Source: Leptoclinus maculatus
Taxonomy: Eukaryota; Chordata; Actinopteri; Perciformes; Stichaeidae
Assembly (NCBI GenBank): GCA_032191485.1
Contig: JAVDOI010000002.1
Location: forward strand, 2,734,522 to 2,798,521
Length of the DNA stretch: 64,000 bases
Reading direction: 5' to 3'
Part shown: piece by piece, positions 51,258 to 62,928 of the stretch
Layout of the letters: each line of letters opens with the position of its first letter
How positions within the stretch are numbered: position 1 is the first letter of the stretch
Translations under genes and position numbers: made by a program
The notes under the pieces: model-generated
The model's input: the letters and a program-made list of their open reading frames with translations, nothing else
What the model was told of the DNA's origin: nothing
Database searches by the model: none

Positions 51258-54200
51258 ATGCGTTGGGTGTGTGCGTTGGGCCTCTTGTTGGCCCTGCTGC
51301 ATCTGTCTACCTCCCTGCTGCTGGGAGCCTTCAACATCAAGTCATTTGGAGACAAGAAATCCTCCAACGCGACTCTCATGAACATCATCAGCACGGTCGG
51401 GAACTGTATATATATACTTTTTTCTTTCTTTCTGTCTTCCTTTTGTTTCTCATTACAATAACCCACATTTGAAGTGTAAAGACGATATATATTTGAACGG
51501 TGCTAAGTAAAAGTTTAGCCCACATTTTGCCTCCCTTCCATTGCAATAAGTTGATGAGCACCAACTACCAATGGAGATTAAAGGAGCACTCAGGGAATTT
51601 TTTTTTTTTTCACATCTGTAAAGTTTGGGGAGACTCACGAGAGGTAGATTAAATACAAAAACAAAAAAAACAAGAAAAATGCATCCTACCTTTCCCACAA
51701 TGCAACCATTATCATTTTATAATTCCTCCAGACCTTCCTTGCCTGGTAAATATCCATGGCTTTTAAATTCTACTTTCCCAGTTTGTAACGCATGTTTTCA
51801 GTTTGTACTGTCCAAGCCCGAGCTCACATGATCCTAATGACATCACTATGACATCATAGGGGTAATTTTCTCCTCCAGTGGCACTGAAGACATCATACAG
51901 CTGTTTTGAGGGGTATTTAAAGTAGTACTTCGCATGCAGGGCTCAACTATAAGGATTCTTTAAAGGGACTCTGGTGCTTGAAAACAATACCACTTTCTTC
52001 CACAAGGGTCGCCAAAAACAAAACAAGAAGAAAGCTTTAAATAAAGAATAAACATGACAATTAACTTTGGTCTTTGTTGTTATTTGATAACAGCTGATCA
52101 ATAAAACAATTTGTATAGGGGCGAGTGAAAAAACCCATTAGAGTTGAACTAGTAGAATTAGTGAAGTGCCCCTTTACTACCGACATTAATCATTATGGGA
52201 AAGAGATGACTTGTTGGTTCCCCTCTTTAAGTTCTGTTTTCTGTGTGTTTTCTGGAGAACCATACTTGAATCAACTCATATAATAAGACACCGCTGCTAC
52301 GAGAACTCTACTCATATGATTAGGATACGTGTTTTGTGTTTCTCAGATTGTCCATCGCTATGACATCATTCTGATCCAGGAGGTCAGAGACAGCGATCTG
52401 TCAGCGACCAAAAAACTCATGGAGCACGTCAACAAGTTAGACTGCACCTTACAAAGCGCACATGTTATTATGCTAATTATATTTATTATGATGTAAAATA
52501 AACAAAATTATGTTTAATCTGTGTGTGTTTTCGCAGAGGTTCTCCTCAGTTCAGGTACAGCCACATCGTCAGCGAGCCTCTGGGTCGCAGCTCCTACAAG
52601 GAGAGATATCTCTTCCTCTACAGGTAAACAGAGAGAAGCAAAAACAACCGATCTGTTGTAGGAAATCCTCCGTTGAGACAGTGAACGGAAAACAAACTTA
52701 CATTGTTGGATTATTACTGCTGATTTTAACCTTGTAGCTGATTTTAGTGGAGCTCATCTTAACGTCTTGATATGCTCTGGGGCAGTTTAATCTGTAACAA
52801 TTTGTCATATATTATAATGTTTGTCATATGTTTTGTATGTGAAAGCTCAATCTGAAAAGTAAGTAACCTAATTGTAAATATTTGCCTCTGAGATGTAGTG
52901 GAGTAGAGAGGTATTTAGTCACAGCAAATGGAAACACTCAAGTACCTAAAAAGAAACTAAAAATTGTACTGAGGCGCAGTACTTGAGTACATGTACTTAG
53001 TTACTTCCCACCACTGGTTTAAATGAAGCCGGTTCAATACACATATTAGCAGATTGAAGTTGGTGATCATGTGTCACATGCTGTGCCAGAAAACGCCACA
53101 CTTTTGACCACTTTTCGTGCCATTGAATGCAATTTCTCAACGAATTCACTTAAAGGGCCAGTGTGCAGGATTTAGTGCCATCTAGTGGTGAGGTTGCAGA
53201 TTTAAAGCCACTGAATACCTCTACCTTCACAAGCGTGTCGGAGAACTATACGATGGCCTTCAGGTAACAGTGGCTCTAGAGAGAAGGCTCTCTCTAGAGC
53301 CACTGTTTGGTTTGTCCCGAGGGGCTTCTGTATAAACATGGAGGTGCAACATGGTGGACTCCGTGAAGAGGAGCATCTCAATATGTAAATATGAAAGGCT
53401 CTTTCTAAGCTAACGCAAACACGATTCTTAGTTTACGGAAACATAGTTGTGACTATTGTATATTCCATTACTGCCAATAGATCTACACACCGGCCCTTTA
53501 ATTAAAGAATCACCAAAGTGTGTTTTTGAATGCAAATTACTCGCAAGTGTGTTGGGAAATGAAAATTAATTTATGATACAAAGTGTAAAAGAAATACTAT
53601 ATAGCCTGTAATATATATATGGTCTTCTTTTAAAATACCAAACACTTCTGTATCATAAAATTAAATTTTTTGCAGAAAATGCTGGTGAATGCAGAATGAT
53701 CCTATGGCAGTTATACCTAAATTATTATTTTTGGCAAAAAAAAGAGAAAAAGGCATGACACATCTGCACACCACATTCACCCTTTCAGGATTGAGCTGCC
53801 CCCTAGTGGTCGGCCCCAGAAGGCACAGGACTTACTTGTTCAAAAGTAAAAGTTTTTACAGGCAGCAACAGATGTGGTTAAGTAGCATCTTTCCTCTGCA
53901 GGGAGCAGACGGTGTCCGTGGCTAAAAACTACACCTATGACGACGGCTGCGAGCCGTGCGGGACGGATACCTTCAGCCGAGAGCCCTTCGTCGTCATGTT
54001 CACCTCCAAACAAACCGGTAGGCCCCCGGGGGAGTGCGGCAAGTCCGCTTTTTTCTCTGTCATATGCCAGTGATGTCGATTGCCTCATTTATTAGGCAAT
54101 CAACTGAGAACGTGTGTGAAATTCTGAGGTCACAGATCTATTGGTCACCAATGGCCCCTAAAAAAAACTTGTAAATTCTTACTGCCATACAGTATTTATG

Positions 54201-55971
54201 TCAGCCAAATAGTGTTGACATCTCTTTTCTGCTATATACAAAAATCTCAACGTCCTCCTTCACGCATCTCCCCCTTCATTCACTCATTCCTCCCTCCTCC
54301 TTTTTTATAGCTGTGAGGAACTTTGTTCTGATCCCCCAGCACACCTCTCCAGACTCCGCTGGGAAGGAAGCCGACGCCCTCTATGACGTGGTGACTGATG
54401 TCCGCGCCCGCTGGAGCACCAATGTGAATGCTCTCCTCCACAGAAAAAAAGAGTGCAAAGGATGATTCATTTGTTAAAAATATGAGATGGTGGGTGGTTG
54501 AAACTATTTCTGCTCTCCCTGCAGGACATCGTGCTGCTGGGCGACTTCAACACAGGCTGCAGTTACGTATCGGGCTCCGACTGGCAGCAGATCCGCCTCT
54601 TCACGGACAAGAGTTTCCAATGGCTGATCACCAACGAGGCCGACACAACGGTGTCACACACTAACTGCCCTTACGACAGGTGGACACACATGCATAGACA
54701 CTTGCATGCACACACACTACATACCACGCAAAGACTCTTAATTCCAACCCTCTTCCTGTATCTGCAGGATTGTGGTCACTGATGACATGATGAAGGGAGT
54801 GGTGCCCGGCAGCGCTGAGGTCTACAACTACATGGTGGACTTGAAACTCAGCCACAGTCTGGTAAAGACAACTTTAGCTTTAAATCTCCTCTATGATAGA
54901 ATTCATATCAGTTGCAATGGAGTAAAAAAGGTTGGGTCTATTAGGAGTTGCTTAACACCCGCTGGGGATCGTGTTTTTGCTTGATCTTAGAACGTTGGCT
55001 ATATGATCGCTGACTCCTTCTATCCACAGGTCAAAGCGTCCTTGAGTGAGACAAGATGCTCCTAGTGCACTTTAAAGCAACCCACCTCTTCTAAAATGTT
55101 TAGGAAGCTGCATTCATGCACTAGGATTGGCTGTGGTTCTGAAAAGTGAAGCCAATGCGAAAGTGCTTTAAACTTACATTCTCTCTAAAGGCCATCTGGT
55201 TGTAAAAAAAAGTCTGATTGTATAGAAGTCTATGAGAAAATGATTCTACTTCTCACTTGATTTATTACTTCAGTAAACATTGTAAACATGAGTTTATGGT
55301 CTCAATCTCTATTTTCAAGTCTTTTTCAATACAGCATGATGTTCATTTAGTAAATTATGGTCCATTTAGAGTCAAATAGACCATAATCTTTGGTATGCTT
55401 GAGTGAGTGGCAATCTTGGTATTGACAGGTCGCTCCCACTACCAGAGTCGTATACTGCGTCTCTACGTCACTCCTCCGCAGTCCAAATGTGGTCACTTCC
55501 AGCTCACCGGTTGCAAAAAGCCAAGTCGGCGACGGCCAAAATGTCAAACTCAAGGCTTCAAAATGGCAGTCCAGAAACTAATGGGTGCCATCACTTCTTA
55601 TATACAGTCTCTGGCCCTGACCAATGGGCTATCCTGACCCTACCTAACCTTAACCAATCATCTCTGCCTCAAACAGCTATGCCAAGAAAAGAAAAACCAG
55701 TACTGTATGTAGTCCTTTAGTGATGCAAGTGAAAAATGCCTTTTGACGACCTTTTGAGTATTACAGAACATACTAAACCATGTTTTACATGGAAAAGCCT
55801 GTTTTCTGTTTAACCGAAGCGATCTTCTGTATGCTTAAGCTGGACTAACAAGAAATTGTGCCACAGGACAAACCTACTACGTTTTCTCTCTATCTCCCTC
55901 AGGCATTGGCTGTCAGCGACCATTTCCCTGTGGAGGTGGAGCTGATTGGCCAGGCTGCTGCTGCTGCCTGA
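51258..55971 (+). CDS. dnase1: Deoxyribonuclease I, copy B, eight coding exons
   Basis: Secreted DNase I with the classical layout. Exons: 51,258-51,395; 52,347-52,435; 52,537-52,623; 53,902-54,017; 54,311-54,423; 54,525-54,679; 54,768-54,861; 55,903-55,971. They total 861 bp, 286 aa; all introns are GT-AG and their phases are identical to copy A. The signal peptide MRWVCALGLLLALLHLSTS is followed by GAFNIKSFG. Active-site residues are in place: Glu58, Tyr96/Glu98 (SYKERY), His154 (IPQHTSP), Asp188/Asn190 (GDFN), Asp232 (YDRIVV), Asp270/His271 (SDHFPVEV). Both disulfides are retained: Cys121/Cys124 in DDGCEPCGTDTF, and Cys193 (TGCSYV) with Cys229 (TNCPYDR). One N-glycan sequon, Asn37-Ala-Thr, matches the human Asn18 site. 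The C-terminus is extended by a short LIGQAAAAA tail compared with copy A. It is the better candidate for the ancestral function. Confidence 0.95.
51579..52178. repeat. MITE-like repeat in dnase1 B intron 1
   Basis: Starts near TAAAGGAGCACTCAGGG and ends GTGAAGTGCCCCTTTACT. Positionally equivalent to 42,839-43,097 in copy A but longer. Confidence 0.5.
52930..53021. repeat. hAT terminus remnant in dnase1 B intron 3
   Basis: Reads CAGTACTTGAGTACATGTAC and then CTTCCCACCACTGG, the right end of the CAGTGGTGGAA hAT family. The same remnant is in copy A intron 3, where it is split by the LTR-like insertion at about 45,019. Confidence 0.6.
53154..53497. mobile_element. MITE with TTAA target site in dnase1 B intron 3
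   Basis: The left end is AGGGCCAGTGTGCAGGATT and the right end, reverse-complemented, is AGGGCCGGTGTGTAGAT. TTAA lies exactly at both edges (53,150-53,153 and 53,498-53,501), as for piggyBac or Kolobok-type elements. The 344-bp body contains a perfect 19-bp hairpin (53,266-53,307). It is absent from copy A. Confidence 0.75.
53266..53307. repeat. Perfect 19-bp hairpin inside the TTAA MITE
   Basis: AACAGTGGCTCTAGAGAGA, a four-base AGGC loop, then its exact reverse complement. Confidence 0.95.
55288..55620. repeat. Dispersed repeat in dnase1 B intron 7
   Basis: Diverged copy of 5905-6299 (TTTATGGTCTCAATCTCTA, TCCATTTAGAGTCAAATAGA, GCGACGGCCAAAATG). The open frame 55,403-55,720 over it is not gene-like. 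Confidence 0.6.
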
Positions 55972-56078
55972 ATCTCGACTCCCACAAGTGTTGCAGAAAC
56001 CTCCAGGCTGAACTGGAGTCATGAGAGATCAGTGGGGGAACTCTTTGCAATCACACAGCCTTAAATTTATGAGACCAA

Positions 56079-56084
56079 AATAAA
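56079..56084 (+). terminator. dnase1: Polyadenylation signal of dnase1 copy B
   Basis: AATAAA about 108 bases after the stop, in the same context as copy A. Confidence 0.8.
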
Positions 56085-56937
56085 CAAATAATTTCTGCAA
56101 TTCTATTATTATTATTGCTGTCATTTTTAAAAAAATGTTTGAAGCAGCACAAACAGAAGTCCACACACCTTTATTGTATGAAGTGGCTAAATTTCAGGCT
56201 AAAAAGCAGTCAAGTCATGTTATGTAGATACATCTGTCACAAAGGCATCGCCCACTGTGGGCTGTGCACCCAGGGTTACTTTTATTAGTTATAATAATTC
56301 TTGAAGGTACAGTCATGCTAGGCACTCGGTGGAGACCGGTTCGTGGCAATAACTGACGGTTCACTAAAGCCCTCCCCCAAAAAGCAAATGTCCAATCACA
56401 GCTTAGCAACCGTAACCCAGCATGGTAGGTTTGTGAAGTTTTGGATTTCTCTACAAACCAGAGGAGTGAATTTCTTTACCTAAAAAAATAAATAATTTTT
56501 TGTCATTTTTTACTGAAAAATGACAAACTTTTCCACAATCGATTGTGGAAATAGTTGCTGATTTATTGTCGGTCATTAGTTATTCAAACAATGGAGTAAA
56601 GTTGGTACGTATTGATTTGAGATAATGAACTATTCACCATGACCAATGAGTTTTTTTGTTTTTGATTTTTACAATAAATCCAAAACATGTCAAAAAAAGG
56701 TGGTTGTTCACCTCTTACGTGTTAAAGAGACCTGGAACTCTCTTAAATGTAAGAGCTTTTTAAAAGTCCTCCTTTGAAAATTTGCACGAGTGGCACATAC
56801 CTGTCTGTCCTGAACTACCCTTTAACGCGTTTATTTTTTAAAATATACGATAACCTATAAAACCTGACATGCTGTACATAAAATACACATTATATTGCGT
56901 GCATTTATTGTTAAATAGGTGCTCATTATGACTGGGG
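56085..56937. other. Shared downstream flank, then unassigned sequence
   Basis: 56,238-56,440 matches the downstream flank of copy A; after about 56,450 the two flanks diverge. 56,500-56,620 contains a short inverted motif, TCCACAATCGATTGTGGA. Nothing coding. Confidence 0.5.
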
Positions 56938-59599
56938 CTGTGGCGGGCCGTGCATTTTATACCTGGGCCTTCACTGCTGTCCTGCAGCTGAAACACAGCT
57001 ACGGTTATTATTTGTTTTGTGTAAAAATGAAGCCAACACCTGTAGATACACTAACTGCAGATAATACGCCGATAGTGCGTCTCCTCTCTTCTCTGACTGC
57101 AGCTGGGACTGCTGCGCGAGGCTTCTGTGAGAGTACCCGCCTGTGTGTGCTTTGGGGCGGCGGAGGGGCTCACGGCAACACCCGCTGCTCGTTCACGACA
57201 ATGCAGAACGTACGTGCTTTAACCAGAAAAGTCTCCAACAACACCAGAAAAAGTCGCTAGATTTGTCGCTAGTAGCTTTTGACAAAAAAAGTCGCCATGA
57301 GGGTTTGGAAAGTCGCCAGATTTAGCGAGAACGTCGCCAAGTTGCCAACACTGGCACCGGCTAAATATGTCCCCAGAGCAACATTGGACGTAACAATGGT
57401 TCCTATCACATATAAAACCAAACAAAAATCCATCTTCATAAAAACAAGTTGTACAAATAATAATATATAAACGAGCATATTAAAGCTACTGCAGATGTAA
57501 AAACAAACGCATTTAACTTACCAGAGCTGCTGTTCACTATTTAAAGACAAAGTCCTCCTTTCTTTGTTAATAAAGAGTTTAATCTCACGGTTGTTCAGTA
57601 CATTCGTGTGTTTTAGTTCCAGTAAGAAGTCCTTCTTGATTCATGGACGCCAGTGAAGACAGTCGAGCCTCCCCAGTTGTATTTCTTGAATACGTTTTAA
57701 TGTGTTTGAGGGCTGAAAATGTCCGCTCGACAGAGGCAGCAGATATTGGGATTGTCACCGCCCAACATGTCAGGCTAGCCCACTGACCAATCACGTATGG
57801 CTAGGCCAGCTAGCAGGCTCTGTCACATCAAAGAATACGCCCAACATGTCAAACTAAAGATCTGATTGGTTGAACACTATGACAATCAACAATATTGTCC
57901 CCATTCACTTAAACTGCAAAGGGATTCACTTGTGAGTCTGTAGGCCTGGGGCGTCTCTTCTTACCTAGAGACACAGGGGTGAAATCTGATTGGATAAAAG
58001 CTCTACTTAAAACAAGCTGCACTGGAAGCAGAGCAACTGAGGAAGACAGTAGCTGTGCAATGAGAAAATAAGATAATGGGAAAAATATTTTTATAAATTA
58101 TAATACATGTAGTGTATTTACTTCTGGAGCCTGGTAACCTGCACCCATAAATTCCGCAAATTCCGGTTCTGAACGAAGGGGCCCCACACTCTAACTATAA
58201 GGTCTTTTTTAATAATTCCAAGGGGTTATTAACACTAAGAATGGTTTGCTCATATGAATAGAGTAAATATTATGTATATATTACTGGTTAATAGCAGATG
58301 AAGATGGAACACAGCTCCACTTTGAAAATGTCAAATTCGTATGGTGAAAAAGCACTATTATTCATAAAAAGATATTAAATGAGGCTCAGTGGAGCCTAGA
58401 ACCACCCACCATCATAGCAAACGACAGCAGTAGTGAATAGAAAAAAGAATTTGAGTGAATTGAGTGAAGTATGCCATAATTAGAGACATAAACGTACGAG
58501 AGGTCACGAGAGGTCGTCATGTGAGAAACAGCCTCTCCAGCTGTTCCATTGTACTTTTACAACCTAAATAACTATATATTTAACTTCCTTTATCCTTCTA
58601 CATGCACAATCTATCACATACAGCAGTTAGAAATCATTTTGGAGAGCTGGAACCGTCTCCAAAGCCTCTCCAGGCCGGCGACCTACGGGAGAATTACGCA
58701 ACAGCTGGTGTGTATTGGGCCACTGTAGAGCCCCTGTTTGGTTAATTTCCTTTTTTTTTGCTCTGTGCGCACGTGTCTGGTGTAGCCAATCGAATGGCGC
58801 TAACAGAATTACCAGGAAGTCTTTAGTTTCGGCGGAAAATGCCGATCTCAGCCGAGGACCCGGCGCGTAAAAGTCGCGAGACTGGAATGTCCAGCCTCGC
58901 TGGAATGTTGTCCCCCAGCTTATTTGACCCCCCTTTATTTATTTCACAACTTTATTAGACCGGAAATGGGTCAGAATGAGGTGAATCCGCGGTCAAAATG
59001 GACTTTTAGGAAACGGTTTGATGATTTTGCTTCAAAACTGTGAGTACCATCCCATAATTATTTGGCTGAGTTATCGTTGCTGGGGGCTGCTGTCCCCCCG
59101 GTCAACTTTGAAGGGTTTCTCGGAGAGAAACTCTGAGATGTAGGTTCGTAGCGTGGTTGAATGCTACGGCTGCTAACTACATAGCATTCGGCCGGCCGGT
59201 TGATTAGCGTCTTTTGAGGGGCTATTTCTGATGCGTATCTCCGCCAAATGAACGCGAAAAAGTGACGATATTTAGCACGAGGCTAGGAATGTTGTCGTAG
59301 ATCGTGTTTTATTGTGTTTTGAGTGTGTAAAGTGTTACACATGCTTCGATTCATGGGAGATTCTTCGTTCAAACGGTATGCTGCATTGTTGTGGAAATAT
59401 TATATTTGTTACTGAAAATTGCATTCTGCGGTTCAGCTGAACCGGAATTCGCACCCCCCGCCCCCACACCAGCCCCGAGGGGGGCTGGTTCAGGCCCAAC
59501 GGGTTAAGACAAATTATTAAATTTATAAAATAGCTATAACTTTGTGATTCTGTTTAGGCCAGCAGAGAAGGCTTTGCAGGCCCTGACGGCCCACCACTG
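56938..59599 (-). mobile_element. hAT element with transposase relic, 2.66 kb
   Basis: The left end is CTGTGGCGGGCCGTGCATTT and the right end, reverse-complemented, is CAGTGGTGGGCCGTCAGGGC. The exact 8-bp duplication GACTGGGG lies at 56,930-56,937 and 59,600-59,607. A transposase C-terminal fragment is on the minus strand at 57,585-57,794. The interior at 57,230-57,351 carries repeated GTCGC motifs and ends CCAACACTG, probably one end of a further nested element. About 58,800-59,510 is GC-richer and unassigned. Confidence 0.85.
57585..57794 (-). pseudogene. hAT transposase C-terminal dimerisation-region relic
   Basis: Minus-strand frame with SAASVERTFSALKHIKTYSR followed by NTTGEARLSSLA, the conserved motif of the hAT C-terminal dimerisation region in ZMYM/p52rIPK-like transposases. 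No upstream catalytic region is recognisable, so it is a fragment. Confidence 0.8.
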
Positions 59600-59686
59600 G
59601 ACTGGGGGGATGTGACCTGGACACAGCATGACCAAACACCAGTTTGTTCCCGACTCTCAATGCCGTTTCATTACTGTGACAATGCT

Positions 59687-59970
59687 ACACAGGCTGCTAA
59701 GCTACCCTGCTTAGATAACAGCTGGATGTTTTCTTCCTGTTTGTGGCTGCTACACGGATGACGTCATGCAGCGTTTCCTTCCGTGATCAAGTCGGTCGGT
59801 GTTAAACACAGTAGCGCGTTATCGCCCCCTGCCGGGCTGAAACCGAATAACCAAAGGAACCCACTCCCTTGTCCTGTTTCCTTATTGCTGTGCTGCAACC
59901 AGTGGTAGAATAATAAGTAATACTCAAACCTTTTTCTTGAGGGCCTGCCGCGGATAGGTGTAGAAGACAT
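59687..59970. repeat. Second copy of the naa60 promoter block
   Basis: Same orientation and close identity to 28,651-28,985. The palindromic TGACGTCA (59,759-59,766), the ETS-like site and the GCCCCCTGCCGGGCTGAAAC phrase are retained. It starts about 80 bases right of the hAT element. No naa60-like exon accompanies it within the window. Confidence 0.85.
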
Positions 59971-60087
59971 GTTCATGACCAGAAGCCCTTCCAAAATGAG
60001 CCGATTCGATTCCCACCTTACCCAAACTAAATGTCCAGTATTTGGTTCAAATGATTAGCTACAGAATGTGGCTATAATACTAATGAT

Positions 60088-60140
60088 AGTTTATTTTTAT
60101 AGCATTCATGCATAAACACAAAGTGCTTCACATCAAAGAA
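60088..60140 (-). repeat. Retroposon 3'-tail-like fragment
   Basis: Plus strand reads TTTATTTTTATAGCATTCAT and then AAACACAAAGTGCTTCACA, the reverse complement of a common fish SINE/LINE end. Confidence 0.35.
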
Positions 60141-60337
60141 TCAAGTTGGAATAATTTATCTTGAAGTAATTATGCAAATGAGATACTAATCTCCAAATGT
60201 GATGCTGCAGTTTTATATTATTGCACAACAATAGTTGTTTATTGTACAGATGAGCATATATAAATGTTTGATTATTTAATTTTCTATGTATTAATACCCC
60301 TAAAGTAAAGACAGTCAGAGCGGCGCTTTCAAGATAT

Positions 60338-60835
60338 TTTATTGAAATAATACAGATGCACAAAAACAAAATACCCCTAAAACATCACATATCAAACAAA
60401 TGAACAATACATTAAATATACAGTGTATATATACAGTAGATGGTGTATCAATAAACATATTTACAATATAAGTGCTGAAACAATAATCGTCAACATTATC
60501 TAGTTTCAGCTTCTCAAATGTCCGTATCCAAACCATATTTATTCTAGTGCTTTAAATATATACATTCTAATTAAATTATTATATTTATTCTAATGCAATA
60601 TTTATATTTATGCTAGTTAAATAATTAAATCAATACTAATACAATATATTGAACAGTGTTGTGAGTGAGGGTATATTTGGGGTTTGGTGAGTTCGTGGTC
60701 ACTTCTTCCCTCTCAGCCTCATAAAAGTCAGACTATGAGATGTCTCTCCAGGTCTTCTCCTTCACCATGTCCTGGTCCTTGTACAGGGAGAACACTCTAG
60801 ATGTACTTCCCTGACACCCCGGGGAAGCTGCTGTG
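60338..60835 (-). other. Possible terminal exon and 3' UTR of an unidentified minus-strand gene
   Basis: On the minus strand an open frame of about 33 codons enters from the LTR edge at 60,835 and ends with RVFSLYKDQDMVKEKTWRD, I, S and stop at 60,733-60,735. About 390 bases later comes AATAAA (60,338-60,343). Codon composition looks protein-like and the tail is AT-rich like a 3' UTR. I do not recognise the peptide. If real, the retrotransposon has separated it from its upstream exons or lies in or against the exon. Confidence 0.3.
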
Positions 60836-60973
60836 TGTCATATACGGTAATCTAATGCGCATGCGCATATACTGGGGGTTATACGGGAGTTCCAAATGCA
60901 TGTAGCCTGAGACAAACGGTGATCCATTAAACCAGCGGAGCAAACTAAGAAGACTCTATTGCATTGATTTACA
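60836..60973 (+). repeat. 5' LTR
   Basis: 138 bp, starts TGTCATATACGGTAATC and ends TTGATTTACA. It contains GCGCATGCGCATA near its start. Directly followed by TGGTGTCAGAAGTG, a primer-binding site. Confidence 0.9.
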
Positions 60974-60987
60974 TGGTGTCAGAAGTG
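60974..60987 (+). promoter_or_regulatory. Primer-binding site, tRNA-Leu type
   Basis: TGGTGTCAGAAGTG is complementary to the 3' end of vertebrate tRNA-Leu(CAG), which ends CACTTCTGACA plus CCA. 14 bases match, then the sequence diverges. Confidence 0.75.
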
Positions 60988-60998
60988 AAAACGGAATC

Positions 60999-61830
60999 AT
61001 GGCAAAGTTCAATCCCCCGACAAACTTTTCCTTCGATAAGCCAAGAGAATGGCTGGAGTGGAAACAGCATTTTGTGAGATTCAGAACCGCCACCAAGCTG
61101 GACAAAGAAGATAGCGCCGTGCAAGTGAGCAGCCTGATATACGCTATGGGAAGCGAGTCGGAAAACATCTTCCGTTCGTTTGCATTTACCGAAGATAGAC
61201 ATAGAGATGATTTTGTTAGGGTGCTTGGAAAGTTCGATGAGTACTTTGTGCCGAGAAGGAATGTAATACACGAACGTGCATGTTTCCATCTGCGCGTGCA
61301 AAGACCGGAAGAGAAAGCTGAGACTTTTATCAGGGCTTTGTACGAACTGGCAGAGCATTGCGAATTCTGCGCGAGCAGAGATGAGAATATCCGTCGTTGG
61401 AATACTTGACAAAGACGTCTCACGGAAGTTGCAGCTGACAAAGGACCTGATGCTAGCGCTGACCATAGAGACAGTCAGGCAGTCGGAAGAGGTTGCTTCG
61501 CAAGTCAGCATGCAAGGAGAGACAACGGGGGTGATACAAGAAGTCACTCACGAGCGCAGCAAATACCCCAACCACTACGGTAAGCCAAAAGGGGGAAATA
61601 AAGGACAATGTGGACAGTGTGGGAAAGCGTGGCACAGTAAAGATGAAAATTGCCCGGCCAGAAAATCCACATGCAATACATGCAACAAAGTTGGACATTG
61701 GAGTAGAGTGTGTAGGAGCAGGAAGGCAGTGAGTGAGGTTACAGAGCAAACGGAGCAACAGCAGTCATACTTTCTTGGGGCTGTGAGTAAAGCAGGCGGG
61801 TCACCAGAGCAATGGGCCGTCGAGTTGCTG
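60999..61830 (+). pseudogene. Retrotransposon gag with CCHC zinc knuckles, frameshifted
   Basis: The first frame (60,999-61,409) begins MAKFNPPTNFSFDKPREWLE, a Ty3 gag start of the K02A2.6-like type. It ends at a stop after a frame change near 61,395. The next frame carries a nucleocapsid with CGQCGKAWHSKDENC and CNTCNKVGHWSRVC, two CCHC-like knuckles (61,612-61,715). Gag would package the element RNA. Broken here. Confidence 0.85.
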
Positions 61831-62180
61831 GTGGGCTCTACACCAGTTGACTTCAAAATCGACACAGGGGCCGATGTTAACATCATTCGCGAGGAGACCT
61901 ACCACTCACTCATCCCCAAAAGACCACTGGAGCCTGCAGATAAACCACTGGACAGCCCAGGCGGCGAGCTGCAGTGCATAGGACAGATCCAGAGCACTGT
62001 GACCTACAAAGGAAAGACTCACCCACTCACAGCATATGTCATCCGCGGACATACTGTAAACAACCTACTCAGCAGGCCGTTGTCTGTGGAAATTAATCTT
62101 GTGAGGAGAGTGGATGAAACGGTGTGCGACAGAGGACATCCACAGGCAGAGTCAGCTGCGGTTCCTCGGGCATCTCATTG
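61831..62180 (+). pseudogene. Retroviral-type aspartic protease, then abrupt pol deletion
   Basis: The protease motif DFKIDTGADVNII is at about 61,850-61,890. After NNLLSRPLSVEINLVRR the frame runs out of register at about 62,130. The reverse-transcriptase palm and its YxDD box are absent, replaced by a jump to the connection region. Confidence 0.85.
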
Positions 62181-62830
62181 ACCGGTCCGGGATCCGGCCT
62201 GACCCCGACAAAGTAGAAGCTATTCGGCAGCTGTCACCACCAGCAGACGTGCAAGAGTTGAGAAGAATACTGGGAATGGTGAATTATCTCGGAAGATACA
62301 TCCCCGAACTCTCAACGGTAGGACAGCCGCTGTACGAGCTCCTGAAGGACAAGAATACATGGACATGGAGCCACGCACAACAAACAGCTTTTGAACACAT
62401 CAAGGAGCTGTTTGACAACTGCACCAGTACTCGCTTTCTATGACTTGAGCAAGCCCACGGCTGTGTCAGCGGACGCAAGTAGTTATGGATTGGGGGGTGT
62501 ACTCCTTCAGCTCCACGGGGAGCAGTGGAAACCTGTGGCATATTGCTCCAGACGCCTCACTGAAGCAGAAACACGCTACGCCCAAATAGAAAAGGAAGGT
62601 CTGGCTGGTGTGTGGGCATGCGAGAAGTTCGACAGATACCTCAATGGACTGGAGCAGTTCAAGCTAATCACTGACCACAAGCCGCTAGTGCCTCTCATTA
62701 ACAGCCGCAGCCTGGACAATGTACCTATACGATGTCAGCGTCTCCTCATGAGGCTCATGAGATTCAATCCAGTGGCAGAGTATGCTCCAGGGAAAACTCT
62801 GATCGTCGCGGACACCCTGTCACGCAGTCC
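62114..62830 (+). pseudogene. Reverse-transcriptase thumb/connection and RNase H fragments
   Basis: 62,150-62,430 has LRFLGHLIDRSGIRPDPDKV and the LGMVNYLGRYIP segment. A frame change near 62,425 follows. RNase H-like sequence then runs to about 62,830, with the motifs TAVSADASSYGLGGVLLQ, ETRYAQIEKE, TDHKPLVPLI and VADTLSRSPL. The catalytic order is typical for Ty3 elements. Confidence 0.85.
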
Positions 62831-62928
62831 ACTGGCCAGCACGTGCGCAGAGACAGACACACACAGTGAGGTGGTAGGCTACGTGGCTAGTGTAGTAGAG
62901 GGGATCCCTGCGTCTACAAGCAAGATGG

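Noticed and set aside
57230..57351. A separate complete transposon ending CCAACACTG
   Set aside because: Only one end is visible. The matching CAGTGTTGG left end was not found, so it is mentioned only within the larger hAT element.
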